A stretch of 64,000 bases of DNA from NCBI RefSeq assembly GCF_016808095.1, contig NC_068974.1, positions 32,596,825 through 32,660,824 of the forward strand, given 5' to 3'. The notes below the pieces were generated by a model. The model ran no database searches and had not been told where the DNA came from. It saw only the letters and a program-made list of their open reading frames with translations. The position numbers and the translations under genes were made by a program. The DNA comes from Vigna angularis. Taxonomy: Eukaryota > Streptophyta > Magnoliopsida > Fabales > Fabaceae. Below are positions 21,906-34,223 of the stretch, piece after piece. Numbering within the stretch: the first letter of the stretch is position 1; the number at the start of each line of letters is the position of its first letter.

Positions 21906-23089
21906 TGGTTGGTTCATCTCTATAATTTGTTGGAGATTCTTCCAAGCTCAATTTTAGCTCCCGCAATGACATATAATCTGCGATCTATGCTGTCAAGGGA
22001 CACACTATTTAACTTGTTCTTCGTTTAAACTCGCACAAAGTTGCGCCCATTCATTTGCTCCTTTCATATTTGGTTTGCACTGCAATAGCTCGTCCATGGG
22101 GTACGGGAAATTTAAGGCGTCTCCAATCTCATGGGAAATGAATCACATATACAACACTGGTAGACAACATAACATCTTTCCCCCTTAAAGTTCGTAACAA
22201 CGATTAAGGGTCCCATAAACTTCAGCCAGGACGGGACATGGGTATATTGCCCGATTTAGTTGTATAGAGCTTTGGCCTCAAGACGTGCATTTAAGATTTG
22301 CCCAAATCCTTCCCTTCTGACAAACTCACCAAATTCTTATGCCCCTCGACTCAAATTCCATGTTAATTTCCATTTTTTATCATAAGGATTCAATCACAAA
22401 TTTATAATTTCTCGACTAGAATCCACAAAATGTGACAAGACTATAAAGAAAAACATGAGCTAAGAAAGAAGGAAAAAGCAGAAAGAAAAAAAAAATGTAT
22501 AAAGAGACATGATGATATATACAATGTGCGTGATTTTTATTAAGCAAACATGAGGGTTGTAGGAATACACATTTCTCCCTTTTGTGCCTTATCAAAGATT
22601 GAATGACAAAAGTTCTAAGGCCAAATATATGCACTAACAAGGATAGCTTCCTAATGCTTAAATCAGGCCACCAGAGCTATGGCTCTTTTCACTGTCTCTC
22701 CACAACAGTCAGAGTAATCAACTAGATGCGGAGACACAAATGAAGAGAACAGACTCTAGCTGGGGTTCTCACGATAGCCAGACAGGAAGTACATCCCAGA
22801 GTGACACCGCTACACAACCCCTCTATTTCTAAGTTGCGCTCAGACCCGGGTATAGGGCCTCACTCATGATATGCATAATGTGTAGAGGGAGATTATAATG
22901 TAAAATAACAATTGCAAAAAATAAACACAAATAAGTAGGAACAATTATTTCAAACATAAATAAAAAGTAAAAGAAACTCACATGTAATTATTCCAAATAT
23001 TAAACATAGATAAAGACAAAGGGAATAAAAACACAAAGAAAAACCACATCGAATTCGCTTATCTAATTAAATGGCCTGACTCTCTGACG
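21906..23089 (-). other. 5' leader of the 15-kb element
   Basis: Non-coding as far as I can see. There may be more ORF1-like relic on the minus strand near 21950-22330, but stops break every frame. The last 250 bp before the primer site are AT-rich with runs of AAATAAA. Confidence 0.5.
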
Positions 23090-23107
23090 TCCCCAGTGGA
23101 GTCGCCA
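23090..23107 (-). promoter_or_regulatory. Primer binding site of the 15-kb element
   Basis: The minus strand reads TGGCGACTCCACTGGGGA, two bases from the LTR end. This is the primer-site sequence I associate with Tat/Ogre-lineage elements (tRNA-Arg type). The tRNA assignment is from memory; the position and TGG start are clear. Confidence 0.75.
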
Positions 23108-23109
23108 TC

Positions 23110-25857
23110 TGTCGCAACCGGAATCGCGACGGGACGACTATCCAATAAAAGAAACATATTGAAAAGAGATTTTGGAGTCGCCACCATAGTTTATTCTGGA
23201 AAACTACGAAAAAACCATAAAATGATAAGGCATGGTCAAAATGAACCAGATTCTTGGTTCGGGAGTCGGTTACGTGTAGGGAAGGTATTAGCACCCTACA
23301 ACGCCTGCCTTAAGGCAGTACCTTTAACTAAATGCGCGAATGTGGATGTGGTTTTCAAAGTGTTTATCATTCCCTTGAAATAAAACTCTAAAGAAAAAAA
23401 CAATATTTTTTAGCTTTTTGGGCCCGACAAGGATTGACCTTGCTCCTACGTATTCTCATGCAGAATGAGAAATCAGGGTTCCGTAGTTCATTTGAAATTG
23501 TTTGAGAAATTTGCTTGAAGAAAAATGATTTTGGATTTTTGGGGAAATGAACCTGACAAGGACTGGCCTTGCTCCTACGTATCTCCACTTTTAATGGAGA
23601 ATCAAGGATCACGTAGTTCTGGCTCAGGTTCTTTGGATGAGAATTTTGTTATTTTTTTGGCTTTTGAATATGTTGTATTTTTTTGGTATTTTAATATAAT
23701 ATTTAGATTTTGCGTATTGAGCACTAGGCTGATGCGTACGATCGCACGAGTACTTATACGACTTTTTTGGGTTTTTCTTTATTGTTTTGCGTAATGAGCA
23801 CTAGGCTGATGCGTACGATCGCACGAGTACTCACACGGCTTTATTTTGTTTAAATTATTATTTTGCGTAATAAGCACTAGGCTGATGCGTACGATCGCAC
23901 GAGTACTCACACGGCTTTATTTTGTTTAATTTATTATTTAGGGTAATGAGTACTAGGCTGATGCGTACGATCGCACGAGTACTCATACCGATATTTATTA
24001 TTATATTTTTTAAAATTTTTATATATTTTTGTCATTTTTTTGTTTATTTTATATTTCTATATTTTCTTAAAATAAAAATAAAAACACAAGATATAGGGCT
24101 ATGGGTTATATACAAGGGATTATATGTAGTAAAAATTTGATAATAACACAAAGCTAAAAGGTAAAGAAATAAAAGTCATCCAAATAACAATAAAGATAAA
24201 GAAACCAGGAGTGTGTAGCGCATGTTTGGTCCAAGCTTTGATGAAGAATATACGTACAGAGAGTGAAATCGGAGAGCACAAAGAATTGACTTGAACATTT
24301 TCATTCCCATAGCTTCAGCCTTTCTTTTCCACTGACCTTTGTTGAATGTTTTATCTATAATTCTTTCAACACAGCTCCAAACGTAGTGAAACGTTTTTTC
24401 ATAGAAACTAGATCGAAAGTGCTTTCATTTGATATTTCACACTTATATTTTAGACCTCCGGACTAGCTTCAGTATAACTTCGAAATCAGGTTTGGATGTT
24501 TCGTTTCTGGCACTGACCTTGTTTACTGTTTGGCTCATATTTTTTTTCACAGAACTCGAAATGCAATGAAACTTTTTGGGTTGGATTCTAGACTCAAAGG
24601 GCTTTCATTTCAATACTCACACATAATTTTTGGACCCAGGGACTAGATGCAGTATGATTTCGAAATCAGGCTTGACTGTTTCGTTTCTGGCACTGACCTT
24701 GGTTTACTGTTTTGCTCATATCGTTTTCCACAGAGCTCTAAATGCAATGAAACTTTTTGGGTTGGATTCTAGACTCAAAGGGCTTTCATTTGAATACTCA
24801 CACATAATTTTTGGACCCCTGGACTAGATGCAGTATGATTTCGAAATCAGGCTTGACTGTTTCGTTTCTGGCACTGACCTTGGTTTACTGTTTTGCTCAT
24901 ATCTTTTTCCACAGAGCTCTGAATGCAATGAAACTTTTTGGGTTAGATTCTAGACTCAAAGGGCTTTCATTTGAATACTCACACATAATTTTTGGACCCC
25001 TGGACTAGATGCAGTTCAATTTTTACGAGATGAGTGGGGAAAGGATTTTAGTGTTTGGTCATGATGATGGAAATCAATTTTGTGGGTGAAATAGGTTGAT
25101 ATTGGTTTGCTGAAGGGTGTAAGGAATACGGAGAGTGCAGAATAGGAAAGAGATTGAAAGCAATTGGGTTTCATATGAGGAAGAATCCATATCTATGAAT
25201 TTTGCTTTGGAGGAATGAAGAGAATGAATGGAGAAAGAAACTCTCCCTCTGGTGCCGTGTGTGTATTGGTGATGAGAAATTAGGAATGGAAGAAAAAGGT
25301 GGCGGCTGGAAGGGTGTTGGTAATAGTGTTGGAGATGAAAAATGAAAGAAGAAAGATGAAGATGATAGGTGCTCCTCCCCCCCTCAGTGATGGAGATTCA
25401 GTCTTCATTTGTAGGCTTCAGCACATGAGGAGTGTCGGCAGCTGTGGTTGGCTTGTAAGTGTCGGCCGATTTCATTGGAGCATTGTGGAAGTGGAGAAAT
25501 TTGGTAAGGATTGTTGTTGAAGGTGGACACTTTCGGTGGTGGAAAACTGTTAATGGATGGGAATAAGTTGAGACCCACCTCTTAGTGCAGTATCATTCTA
25601 AAAACATATCCAGCATTACTCTTGAAAGCTCATGGGATCTTGATAAAAACTTCCACACGCATATCACCTAATTCACGTTTTTTTTTTCAATCATTTTTTA
25701 ATAAATAAAGTGAAAACTAATATATATATATATATATATAAAAAAAAAAATTAAAACATAAATAAAAAATATAAATATAAATAAAAATGAAAGAAAATAA
25801 AATAAGACAATAAAGTAAACCTATTATCGTCAAACCGGACGAAATTAGGTGTTGACA
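23110..25857 (-). repeat. 5' LTR of the 15-kb element (right copy)
   Basis: 2748 bp, matching 10849-13591 with one substitution found and a 5-bp difference in the AT/A tract near 25725-25750. It carries the same internal arrays. The element's own promoter should lie here, reading towards lower coordinates. Confidence 0.93.
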
Positions 25858-26345
25858 ACAATAAATAAATAAAAATAAAATTATGAATATCTCATTTAAT
25901 AAAATAATAATAATAATTAAATAAAAATGAAGCTATAAATGCCCCACTTAATAAAATGATAATGATAAATAAATAAATAAGTGAATATAAATACCTCACT
26001 AATAAAATAAAAATAATGACAATAAATAAATAAAAATAATATTATAAACACTTCACTAATAAAATAATAATAATAACAAATAAATAAAAATGAGGTTATA
26101 AATATATCACTAATAAAATTAAAATAATAATAATAAACAAATAAAAATAAGTGATCAACACCTCACAAATAAATAATAATAGTAAATAAATAAGGCTATA
26201 AACACCTCACTAATAAAATAAAGTAAATAAAATTAAATTATAACACCTCACTACTAAAATAGTAATAATAAATAAATAAAAATCAGATTATAAACATCTT
26301 ACTAATAAAATAATAATAATAATAAATAAATAAAAACAAAAGACA
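25858..26345. repeat. AT-rich minisatellite, right part
   Basis: Continues the array of 10600-10848, starting with the ACAAT target duplication. Units contain CACCTCACTAATAAAATAA and AATAAATAAATAAAAATGA with ATTATAAACA, about eight diverged copies. Confidence 0.82.
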
Positions 26346-27943
26346 CCAAAATAAAATAAATAAATCAATAAATATTGATAAGTAAAAAATATAAAATGAT
26401 AAATTGTTGCTTCTCTCCCATTAAAACAACTTGTTCAAGTAATACTAATTCTCAATTATAGATTGAATAATTTTTTCAAACTACTTTAATTTTTTTTATC
26501 AATAGAGAAAGAAAATAGAAATGGTGAAGAATGAGTAAAATATATCGGTGAATACAACTACCAAAACAATGTAATTTCGCTTCTTTTCTTAACATTATAT
26601 ACAAAAAATTATGTTATTATTTTGATATTATTTTATTTTCTATACATTTACAAGTATGTAATAGTAAAACCACAATTTACTATTTAAATATTATAAGAGT
26701 ATTTTACATTTCACTTGTTGACTTTTTATAATAGTTGTTCCTTATCCCAAATACAAAAATTACTAATTTTTAAATGTAAATCTAAATTATCAGAGTGAAA
26801 AATATTATTTTAAAAACATGCCGTAAAATTTTTATTTGTATGTTGATCATTAATGAAGTTGGTAGACGAATTATTATCAAAATAACTCAAAATAGAAAAT
26901 AAGTTACATTAGTTTAAACTGTAATTTTTTTTCTTTAACCACAAATCTTTAAATAGAAATCTCCACTATCAAAATGAGGTATTATATCTTATGAACTTGG
27001 AATAAAATTTTTATCACAATCTAATGATTAACGAAGTAAGAATAAATTTTTTATCAAAATAATTCATAACTAGACAATATGTTGAGATCTAACTTTTACA
27101 CTAAAACTCAAGAATTATTTTTCTTAACATAAACTTTTATTTGTAAATCTCATTCATAATAGGAGAGAACAATACTTTAATAATACTTTATAAAAATTTC
27201 AATATAGATTTATAAAGATGTGACGACAATTTTACTTAAATAAATTATGATTAAGAACTAGTTAACACCTCAAAATCTTCTTTTAATTTTTTATAAAACT
27301 CTTTTCAATAATTTCTCAATATACTTATAAAAACGTATTAATATAAATAAAATTAAAGATAATTAACATAAAATAAAATGTTACAATTATACATAATACA
27401 TAAGATATTATTTATATGATAAATATTTGAATGTTACAATCAAAAATTATTTTTTTATAAGATAGCCAACCGTTTATATAGTATAAATTTATTAATTAAA
27501 ACAAAAAAAATCAAATATTCTCCAAAATTAAATTTATTTTTTATTAAATTTAAATTATGAAATTTAAATATGATTAATAATTCGTATGTTAGAATACCAA
27601 TAAAAATATTTGGAAAACCAAATACATCGTGGACTAAAATTTAATAACACACTATATTACATATTCACAATAATTAAAAGAATAAAAAATAGTTCTAAAA
27701 TGGATAAAGAAAATTCCCTGGTTTAAATTTGATCTACACTTTGAAGGAAGAACCACATTCAAAATTTCACGACATGGACACTCGCAAATAAAATAATTAG
27801 AAGGACCAAAATATAATTTTGAAAAACAAGGCAGATTAATACAATCACCCTGCGGTCACAATGATCTCAATGTAAAACTGAAGGCACTATCTAAAGCTTC
27901 AACGAAAGGTGCGTTTGAGAGAAAATCCGAAAAAGCCCCTAAA
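26346..27943. other. AT-rich intergenic sequence and PPR gene upstream region
   Basis: No gene visible. The 100 bp before 27944 (from about 27850) rise in GC and probably hold the PPR gene's promoter end and 5' UTR; no clear TATA box is seen. Confidence 0.6.
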
Positions 27944-29419
27944 ATGTCCCAGAAGCGTTTTCGTCTCCACCTCCTCCCTTTGTCGAAGAAGCATCGTCAG
28001 TTTCCGCTTCCACGTAACGTGGTTACCGTCTGTGACGGAGTTCAACAGCCCTCAGACGCCACCATAGCCAATCTGGTCCTCGAATCAGACCCACTCACTC
28101 TCTCCGAGGCCCTATTCAAGCCCACAATCCAATGGGCGCCCGAGCTCGTGAACAAGGTCCTGAAGCGCCTCTGGAACCACGGGCCCAAGGCCCTTCAATT
28201 CTTCAAACACCTGGACCGCCACCCTGCCTACATCCACTGCGCCTCGTCGTTCGACCACGCCATCGACATCGCGGCCCGCATGCACGACTACAACGCCGCA
28301 TGGGCCTTAGTAGGCCGCATGCGATCTCTCCGCCGCGGCCCAACTCCCCGTACCTTCGCCATCCTCGCCGAGCGCTACGCCGCTAACGGAAAACCCCACC
28401 GTGCCGTCAGAACCTTCCTCTCCATGCACGAGCACGGTTGCCGCCAGGACCTGAACTCATTCAACACCGTCCTCGACATCCTCTGCAAATCGAAGCGCGT
28501 GGAAATGGCGCACACCTTGCTCAAAACGTTCCGATCCAGATTCAAACTCGATTGCGTGAGCTACAACATAATCGCAAACGGTTATTGCTTAATCAAACGC
28601 ACCCCGATGGCGTTGAATGTTCTGAAGGATATGGTGCAGCGAGGGATAAACCCTACGATGGTCACCTACAACACATTGCTGAAAGGGTATTTTCGGAGTA
28701 ATCAGATTAAGGAGGCTTGGGAGTTTTACTTGGAGATGAAGAAGAGGAAGTGCGAGATTGATGTTGTGACTTACACGACTGTGATTCACGGGTTTGGGGT
28801 GGCGGGTGAGGTTAAGAAATCTCGTAGGGTTTTTGATGCGATGGTGAAGGAGGGTGTGGCTCCTAGTGTCGCCACGTGTAATGCGTTGATTCAGGTTTTG
28901 TGTAAGAAGGATAGCGTGGAGAATGCGGTGGTGGTTTTTGAGGAGATGATGAGGAAGGGGTTGTGTGTGCCGAATGTGGTTACTTACAACGTTGTTATCA
29001 GAGGTTTTTGTCATGTTGGGGACATGGAGAGGGCATTAGGGTTTATGAGAAGAATGGGGGAACATGGTTTGAGGTGTTCTGTTCAGACTTATAATGTTGT
29101 GATTAGGTACTTTTGTGATGCTGGGGAGATTGAGAAGGGTTTGGAGATGTTTGAGAAGATGAGGGATGAGCCTTGCTTGCCCAATTTGGATACTTACAAT
29201 GTTCTGATCAGTGCTATGTTTTTGAGGAAGAAATCGGAGGATTTGGTGGTGGCTGGGAAATTGTTGATGGAGATGGTTGATAGAGGGTTCTTGCCGCGGA
29301 AGTTTACTTTCAATAGGGTGTTGAATGGACTTGTTATTACTGGGAATCAGGATTTTGCCAAGGAGATTCTGAGAATGCAGAGCAGGTGTGGTCGTATTGT
29401 TCGGCGTTTGAAATTGTGA
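27944..29419 (+). CDS. OTP43: P-class pentatricopeptide repeat protein, OTP43-like, 491 aa
   Basis: PPR proteins bind organelle RNA one repeat per base. The product resembles Arabidopsis OTP43 (At1g74900), needed for trans-splicing of mitochondrial nad1 intron 1 and so for complex I. I recognise OTP43-like phrases: ASSFDHAIDIAARMH, SFNTVLDILCKSKRVE, TYTTVIHGFGVAGE and the ending GKLLMEMVDRGFLPRKFTF. The N-terminus is rich in R, K, H and L with almost no acidic residues (first 25 residues), as in a mitochondrial presequence. About ten PPR units run from residue 130 to 470 (TFAILAERY, SYNIIANGY, TYNTLLKGY, TYNVVIRGF, TYNVLISAM). There is no E, E+ or DYW domain, so editing is not expected. Length is close to the Arabidopsis protein (about 480). 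The gene is intronless, as most PPR genes are. The first 550 nt use C-ending codons; the rest use G/T-ending codons. Orthology is from memory. Confidence 0.88.
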   Translation: MSQKRFRLHLLPLSKKHRQFPLPRNVVTVCDGVQQPSDATIANLVLESDPLTLSEALFKPTIQWAPELVNKVLKRLWNHGPKALQFFKHLDRHPAYIHCASSFDHAIDIAARMHDYNAAWALVGRMRSLRRGPTPRTFAILAERYAANGKPHRAVRTFLSMHEHGCRQDLNSFNTVLDILCKSKRVEMAHTLLKTFRSRFKLDCVSYNIIANGYCLIKRTPMALNVLKDMVQRGINPTMVTYNTLLKGYFRSNQIKEAWEFYLEMKKRKCEIDVVTYTTVIHGFGVAGEVKKSRRVFDAMVKEGVAPSVATCNALIQVLCKKDSVENAVVVFEEMMRKGLCVPNVVTYNVVIRGFCHVGDMERALGFMRRMGEHGLRCSVQTYNVVIRYFCDAGEIEKGLEMFEKMRDEPCLPNLDTYNVLISAMFLRKKSEDLVVAGKLLMEMVDRGFLPRKFTFNRVLNGLVITGNQDFAKEILRMQSRCGRIVRRLKL

Positions 29420-31240
29420 GATTTTCAATAGTTGGATTTGGTAAGTTGTTGTTTCCTTTTCTGGCGTTATTGTTTTTTGTTCTTAAGATCATATTGATCT
29501 ATGCTTATTTTCTTCATCTGTGCTGATGTGTAGTGTATGTACTTGCAGGAACACAACCCACATGTTTTTTCAGCAGTTGAAAGTGCATGTTGCATGGTAT
29601 TGGAGAACATGTTCCTCCTCATTCTGTAATTTGGACGAAGTTTCTGTGATCTGGGGTGGGAAACTCACTGGTGGATAATGAACCCACCATTGCTGAAAAT
29701 CTTGCTTTCAGGGTCTTCTCATCCAGGTTCGTCTCATTGTTCCATTTTGATTTCCTTTTTCCTATTTTGTTTTTGAACAAATAATTATTTTAAGTGTCGA
29801 ACTCAATGTGTTTCTGACACTGTTGTATGTTGAATTTCAGTTTCATTGATTCTTCTAACCTTGGTACATTTCAAGTTTCAATGTGACATGTTGCTGAAAA
29901 AGTTTTATTTTATGAGCATTTTTCTCCCATGTTATCCCAAGATCTGCATATATAATACAAGGGTATGGACTCGGTTAATTGATAGAGATTACTTAGATAT
30001 TTTTTAACAAAATCGATATGTGAAAACCTAGACGATTGTCAGTGGTTAGAGGGCACTTGCAAAACGGGCAAAAATGGTTGCAAATTTAAGTGGCTGACAA
30101 TGTAGTTAGTTATCATGTGGCCATGAGTTACTGTTTTTAAATTAAAATTTTAGCTGGTGGAGGTTGTAGGTGCACCAGCTGTTGTGACCGTGATTTTTTT
30201 TCAACTTTCATGGTAGTCATGTTTTAGATTTAAGAAAGCTGGAAGGTTTGAAAGGTTTATAATTAATGTTGTTACTGTTTAAGAAAAAAGTTGCATATAT
30301 AAGAGCTTGTGTGAAGATCAGAGATGTTAAATATGCAAATAACTCCACTTTGAGTTTGAAATTCTGTTTCAGAGGACATAAATTGAATGACAAAGAGATA
30401 AATTGCCCAGATGAATGTGCATTTAGGGGCCTATCTGGTTATAAGCTTGCTTGTTTAGAAGATTATATACCTTTTGCTCTACAATATAAAACAAGATATT
30501 GAAGGCCAAAATTCACCATTATTCAGATAATCAATAGGTTGCTAGTTACCCGAATTTTAAATTTTACTACAAATTAGCCAACTATGAGTGAGTGCTAAGC
30601 TAGTGTCTACAATTTGATCCTATTTGAGGCCTGAAGATGCCTAAACATTGAAATCTATTGCCTGCAACAGCTTTGCTGCATTGCGTTGATGCTACAAGAT
30701 TGGCTTGACATTTTCTGGATGAAGAGGTAAGGATGAATTCTGAATTTGGTCACTCTAACATGTTGGAAAGGATGAGCATATGGGTCTTGTTGACTCCGAC
30801 CCGGCCAAATTTAACGGAATAGGTCGGCTGGTTCGGCCGGCTTTCAACCCGAGTCTCGGAAACTTGTTTATGCATGAACAATGCTTAACAGGGGCCAATT
30901 TTGTTGCCCGTTTTGGTTCCTTCAATCATACCCAGAATTCACCCATTGCTTTCATAAGAGTTCTGCAGATAATCTGGTGGCACCATCCTTCAGAATAGAG
31001 GTCGATTCTTTAATACAATAGCTGTTATTGTCACTTTGTTTTGCCAGTACTCCATTGTAACTTGGAATAAGCTTCATCAATCTAATATTGCGTAATTGCC
31101 TTTGCAGGGATGATGTTGGGCAAGATAATAATGGAGCTCTTTAATCAACGATTCATCTTCCTTGCCTCTGATGTAAATTCAACTATTTTTGAATTAAGAG
31201 TTCTTTGTAATCTCTCTGTATTATTTGTTAGGAAGAAGTA
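29420..31240 (+). other. Probable spliced 3' region of the PPR gene
   Basis: Several plausible splice signals follow the stop: GTAAGTT at 29441, TACTTGCAG before 29549, GGTAAGG at 30727 and CCTTTGCAG before 31109. TTCTTTGTAATCTC near 31200 resembles a transcript end. Open frames at 30266-30502 and 30780-30998 have no recognised domain. The exon pattern is a guess; transcript data would settle it. Confidence 0.35.
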
Positions 31241-34161
31241 ATTGTGTGGAAATCAAATTGTGGTATTTGATCAAATCTTCAAGTGGAGGGTGGTGGGTGA
31301 TGATGACGAAACTATTCATTATTTTAATCACCAACATTTGTGAACTAAATTAGACTCTCTTATTATTTTAGACACTAAATTAACCTCTGACACGTTTAAA
31401 AACTAAATTAGTCATTTACTTTAATGTATGTGAAAATGTTCTTCTCATGAAACAAATACCCATAAAATTTATAAATTTATTTTACCACAATATATAGGAT
31501 TTTACAATTCTACAAGTCTTACAGTAAATCACTAATAACCTTATAATGGAAGGTAAAGTTTGTTATGCTAATTGCGAAAGTAATTGGATTTAGCAAAAGA
31601 AACTATTGTTTTAAGATATTATTCTTAGATAGATTTATTTTTATAATGTTAAAGTATTTCTTCTTTTCCTCTACTCTTTTTCACCTGGTAATTCTACAAT
31701 TTTGATGATAAGATTTACCAAAATTTATTATTTTCCATGGATAAAGTTGCTAAAAAGATATTGATTGCATTTATTGGTAGGAGAAATATTTCAAAATTAG
31801 TTTCGAGTTTAATTTTGTGTTTATACTTTTTAAATTGAATTTATCTTTCAAAATACTTAATTTTAAATAATTTATATTTTATGGTGTAATTTATTAAATT
31901 TTGTTTTTTTAAGATAAAATATATTTACATTAACATTTTATTATGAAAATTTTAATTATACTTAATTTTTTTAATTTATAGTTTAAAGAATTTTTTTTGA
32001 ATAATTTTATTTAAAATTAGAAAAATAAATAAAATATTTGAATTAAAAAAAATGTATAACAAATTTTTTTAGACAAAAGGGATAATCATCCTAGTATCCA
32101 TCCTCATTCCCTCATTTCTCTCTAGGTTGTATGCATGCATTGTGCTATATAATTAATTTAATTAATCTATTAAAATAAAAAGCCTCATAAACATGGGGGA
32201 TTTGAACTCGGCCATCTCAACTTAATATTATTTATCTCTATCCTTTAGGTAATATATTAAACTCAATTAGTTTTCAATTAGCCATAATGATACTTTCTTT
32301 ACCAGGGTGTACTTTATTGATAGACGAAAACAATGAAAAAGATTTAACATTTCAATATTTAGTGGTATATGATTTTCCCAAATGACATTTTAATTATATT
32401 GTAGGATTTTCTTTTGCGCATAATAGGTATCCGTTGATTTAGTTCATACAATAATTTTATTCTTCTATGATGATGAAAGAAAGTGAAGCTTATAAGAGGA
32501 AAATATCTTGAATCCAAGTTGGACAAATAATTCAATAAATTTAGGTGTGTCTTCCTGTGGTGTCATAAAATCTAGGAGAATTTTCGGTCTTGTTTAATCC
32601 AGCATCCAATGTTGTTAACAAATCAAGTTAATAATAATAATTAATTATTTATGGTACATTGTTCTAATTGGAAATATTAGGTTTATAATTTTCTAACCTT
32701 TTTTTTTTCTTTTCTCAAATATGTTTGGAAATGGTGATACTTCCATCCATTTTTTTCATTTCATAAATTAAGAGTTTTTTTTTAGAAGTGGTATTATGAT
32801 TAGGATTTGAGAAAATTCATCATTCTATGATATTGCAAACTCAAACTATATTTCATCCTTAAAAATGTAATCATAATTCAAATTAGTAGTTATAAACATA
32901 TGCTATTTTTTTTCTTGAACATCACTTTCACAGTGTTTTCTTGTTTTCTTTTATTTTTGTGTAATCACTTACTACAAATCTGTTTAAAATATCATTAGGT
33001 TACCTTGTCAATTCATAACTGAAGAAAGATCTAAGAATTAAAATTCATTCAAATTTGAATGCCGGTAAAACAAACTCCCTTTACTCATTCAAATTCACAG
33101 GGAGAATTGTATCACTTTTGGTTTATGATTAATTTTTTTGGAATAAATTAAATACTAATTTAAATTTTTAATAAGGTTCAAGATATCCTAATAATGGTTT
33201 AAAATACATAATGTTGAATGCAAGAATAAATAATAATAAATATTAATTAATAATGTAATTGTTTTGTGATTTATGGTCGAAATTAACGTTGAATGTTGTT
33301 TTCAATTTCAATTTTTTCTGTAATCATTTGTTTAAACAGTTGGGAGGATACGAACACACTCAAATGTCAAATTTAGCTTAATATTTGATAGTTCAAATAT
33401 TAATAGTATGGAAAATGCATTTTTAATTAACAACGACCTATTATAGTTTGATGGTTAATAATCACATTTTATCTTTAAGTAATTTAGTATTAAAGTTAAT
33501 CGTCTTGACTATCAATTAATTGATTTAACTTTTCGATTCAGATAATTGTTTATTTGTGCGTCCGAGTGACAAATTAACTGTCCAATCTGTAACTGATTAA
33601 ACAATTATATAATACTGTAATCAAAATAAAAAAATAAACAAAAGTGATAAATACAATAATTTGTTGGGTTGGATTTGAGATGTGCACAAACTAAATATAT
33701 GCATCAAAACATCCTTTGAAAATGTATTAAATCCTTAAAAGTGGAAGCATGATTTATACATAATTAGATTTCTGAATTAAACATAAGTAAGATAGTAATA
33801 CATCATGATTTTGAAGTATTTATGTACAATAAATACGTTTACCACTTAATTTATCAACTTACTAATAGAATTATCCTCTCTTTAATTGTTCGTTCTCAAA
33901 ACTTATTTTATGATTGGGTGAGATATATTGAAAATGGACTATTTTAACGAGTATCATTTTAGTCTTTCTCCTCGTTAGGAGTAAGGGTTATTAAAATTAG
34001 TAATTTCTAACAAAATTTGATTCCATCATAAAAATGGTTTTAAATTGTAAAAAGTTTGTTAAGTAAATATGTTTTGTAATTAAGGTTACGATTATGCTTG
34101 CATTTGGTACAGTGATATTTCTTTAAAAATAATATATGTTGTAGAAGATATTTTTATTTTG

Positions 34162-34223
<62 letters not shown>

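Larger units (their letters stand above)
10849..25857 (-). mobile_element. Young 15-kb non-autonomous Tat/Ogre-like LTR element with captured gene
   Basis: LTRs at 10849-13591 and 23110-25857 begin TGTCGCAACC and end GGTGTTGACA. The whole is flanked by perfect 5-bp duplications ACAAT (10844-10848 and 25858-25862). Orientation is minus on three grounds: a primer site next to the right LTR, a polypurine tract next to the left LTR, and a degraded ORF at 21089-21470 that reads on the minus strand. I found one substitution between the LTRs (12036 C, 24297 A) and a 5-bp length change in an AT/A tract, so insertion was very recent. The 9.5-kb interior has no gag, protease, RT, RNase H or integrase. 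It holds tandem arrays, a degraded minus-strand ORF and a plus-strand WUS-type homeobox gene. A pol-encoding partner must have mobilised it (inference). Confidence 0.93.

Noticed and set aside
32185..32215. tRNA-like word GGGGGATTTGAACTC
   Set aside because: No acceptor stem, anticodon arm or second half of a tRNA nearby on either strand.
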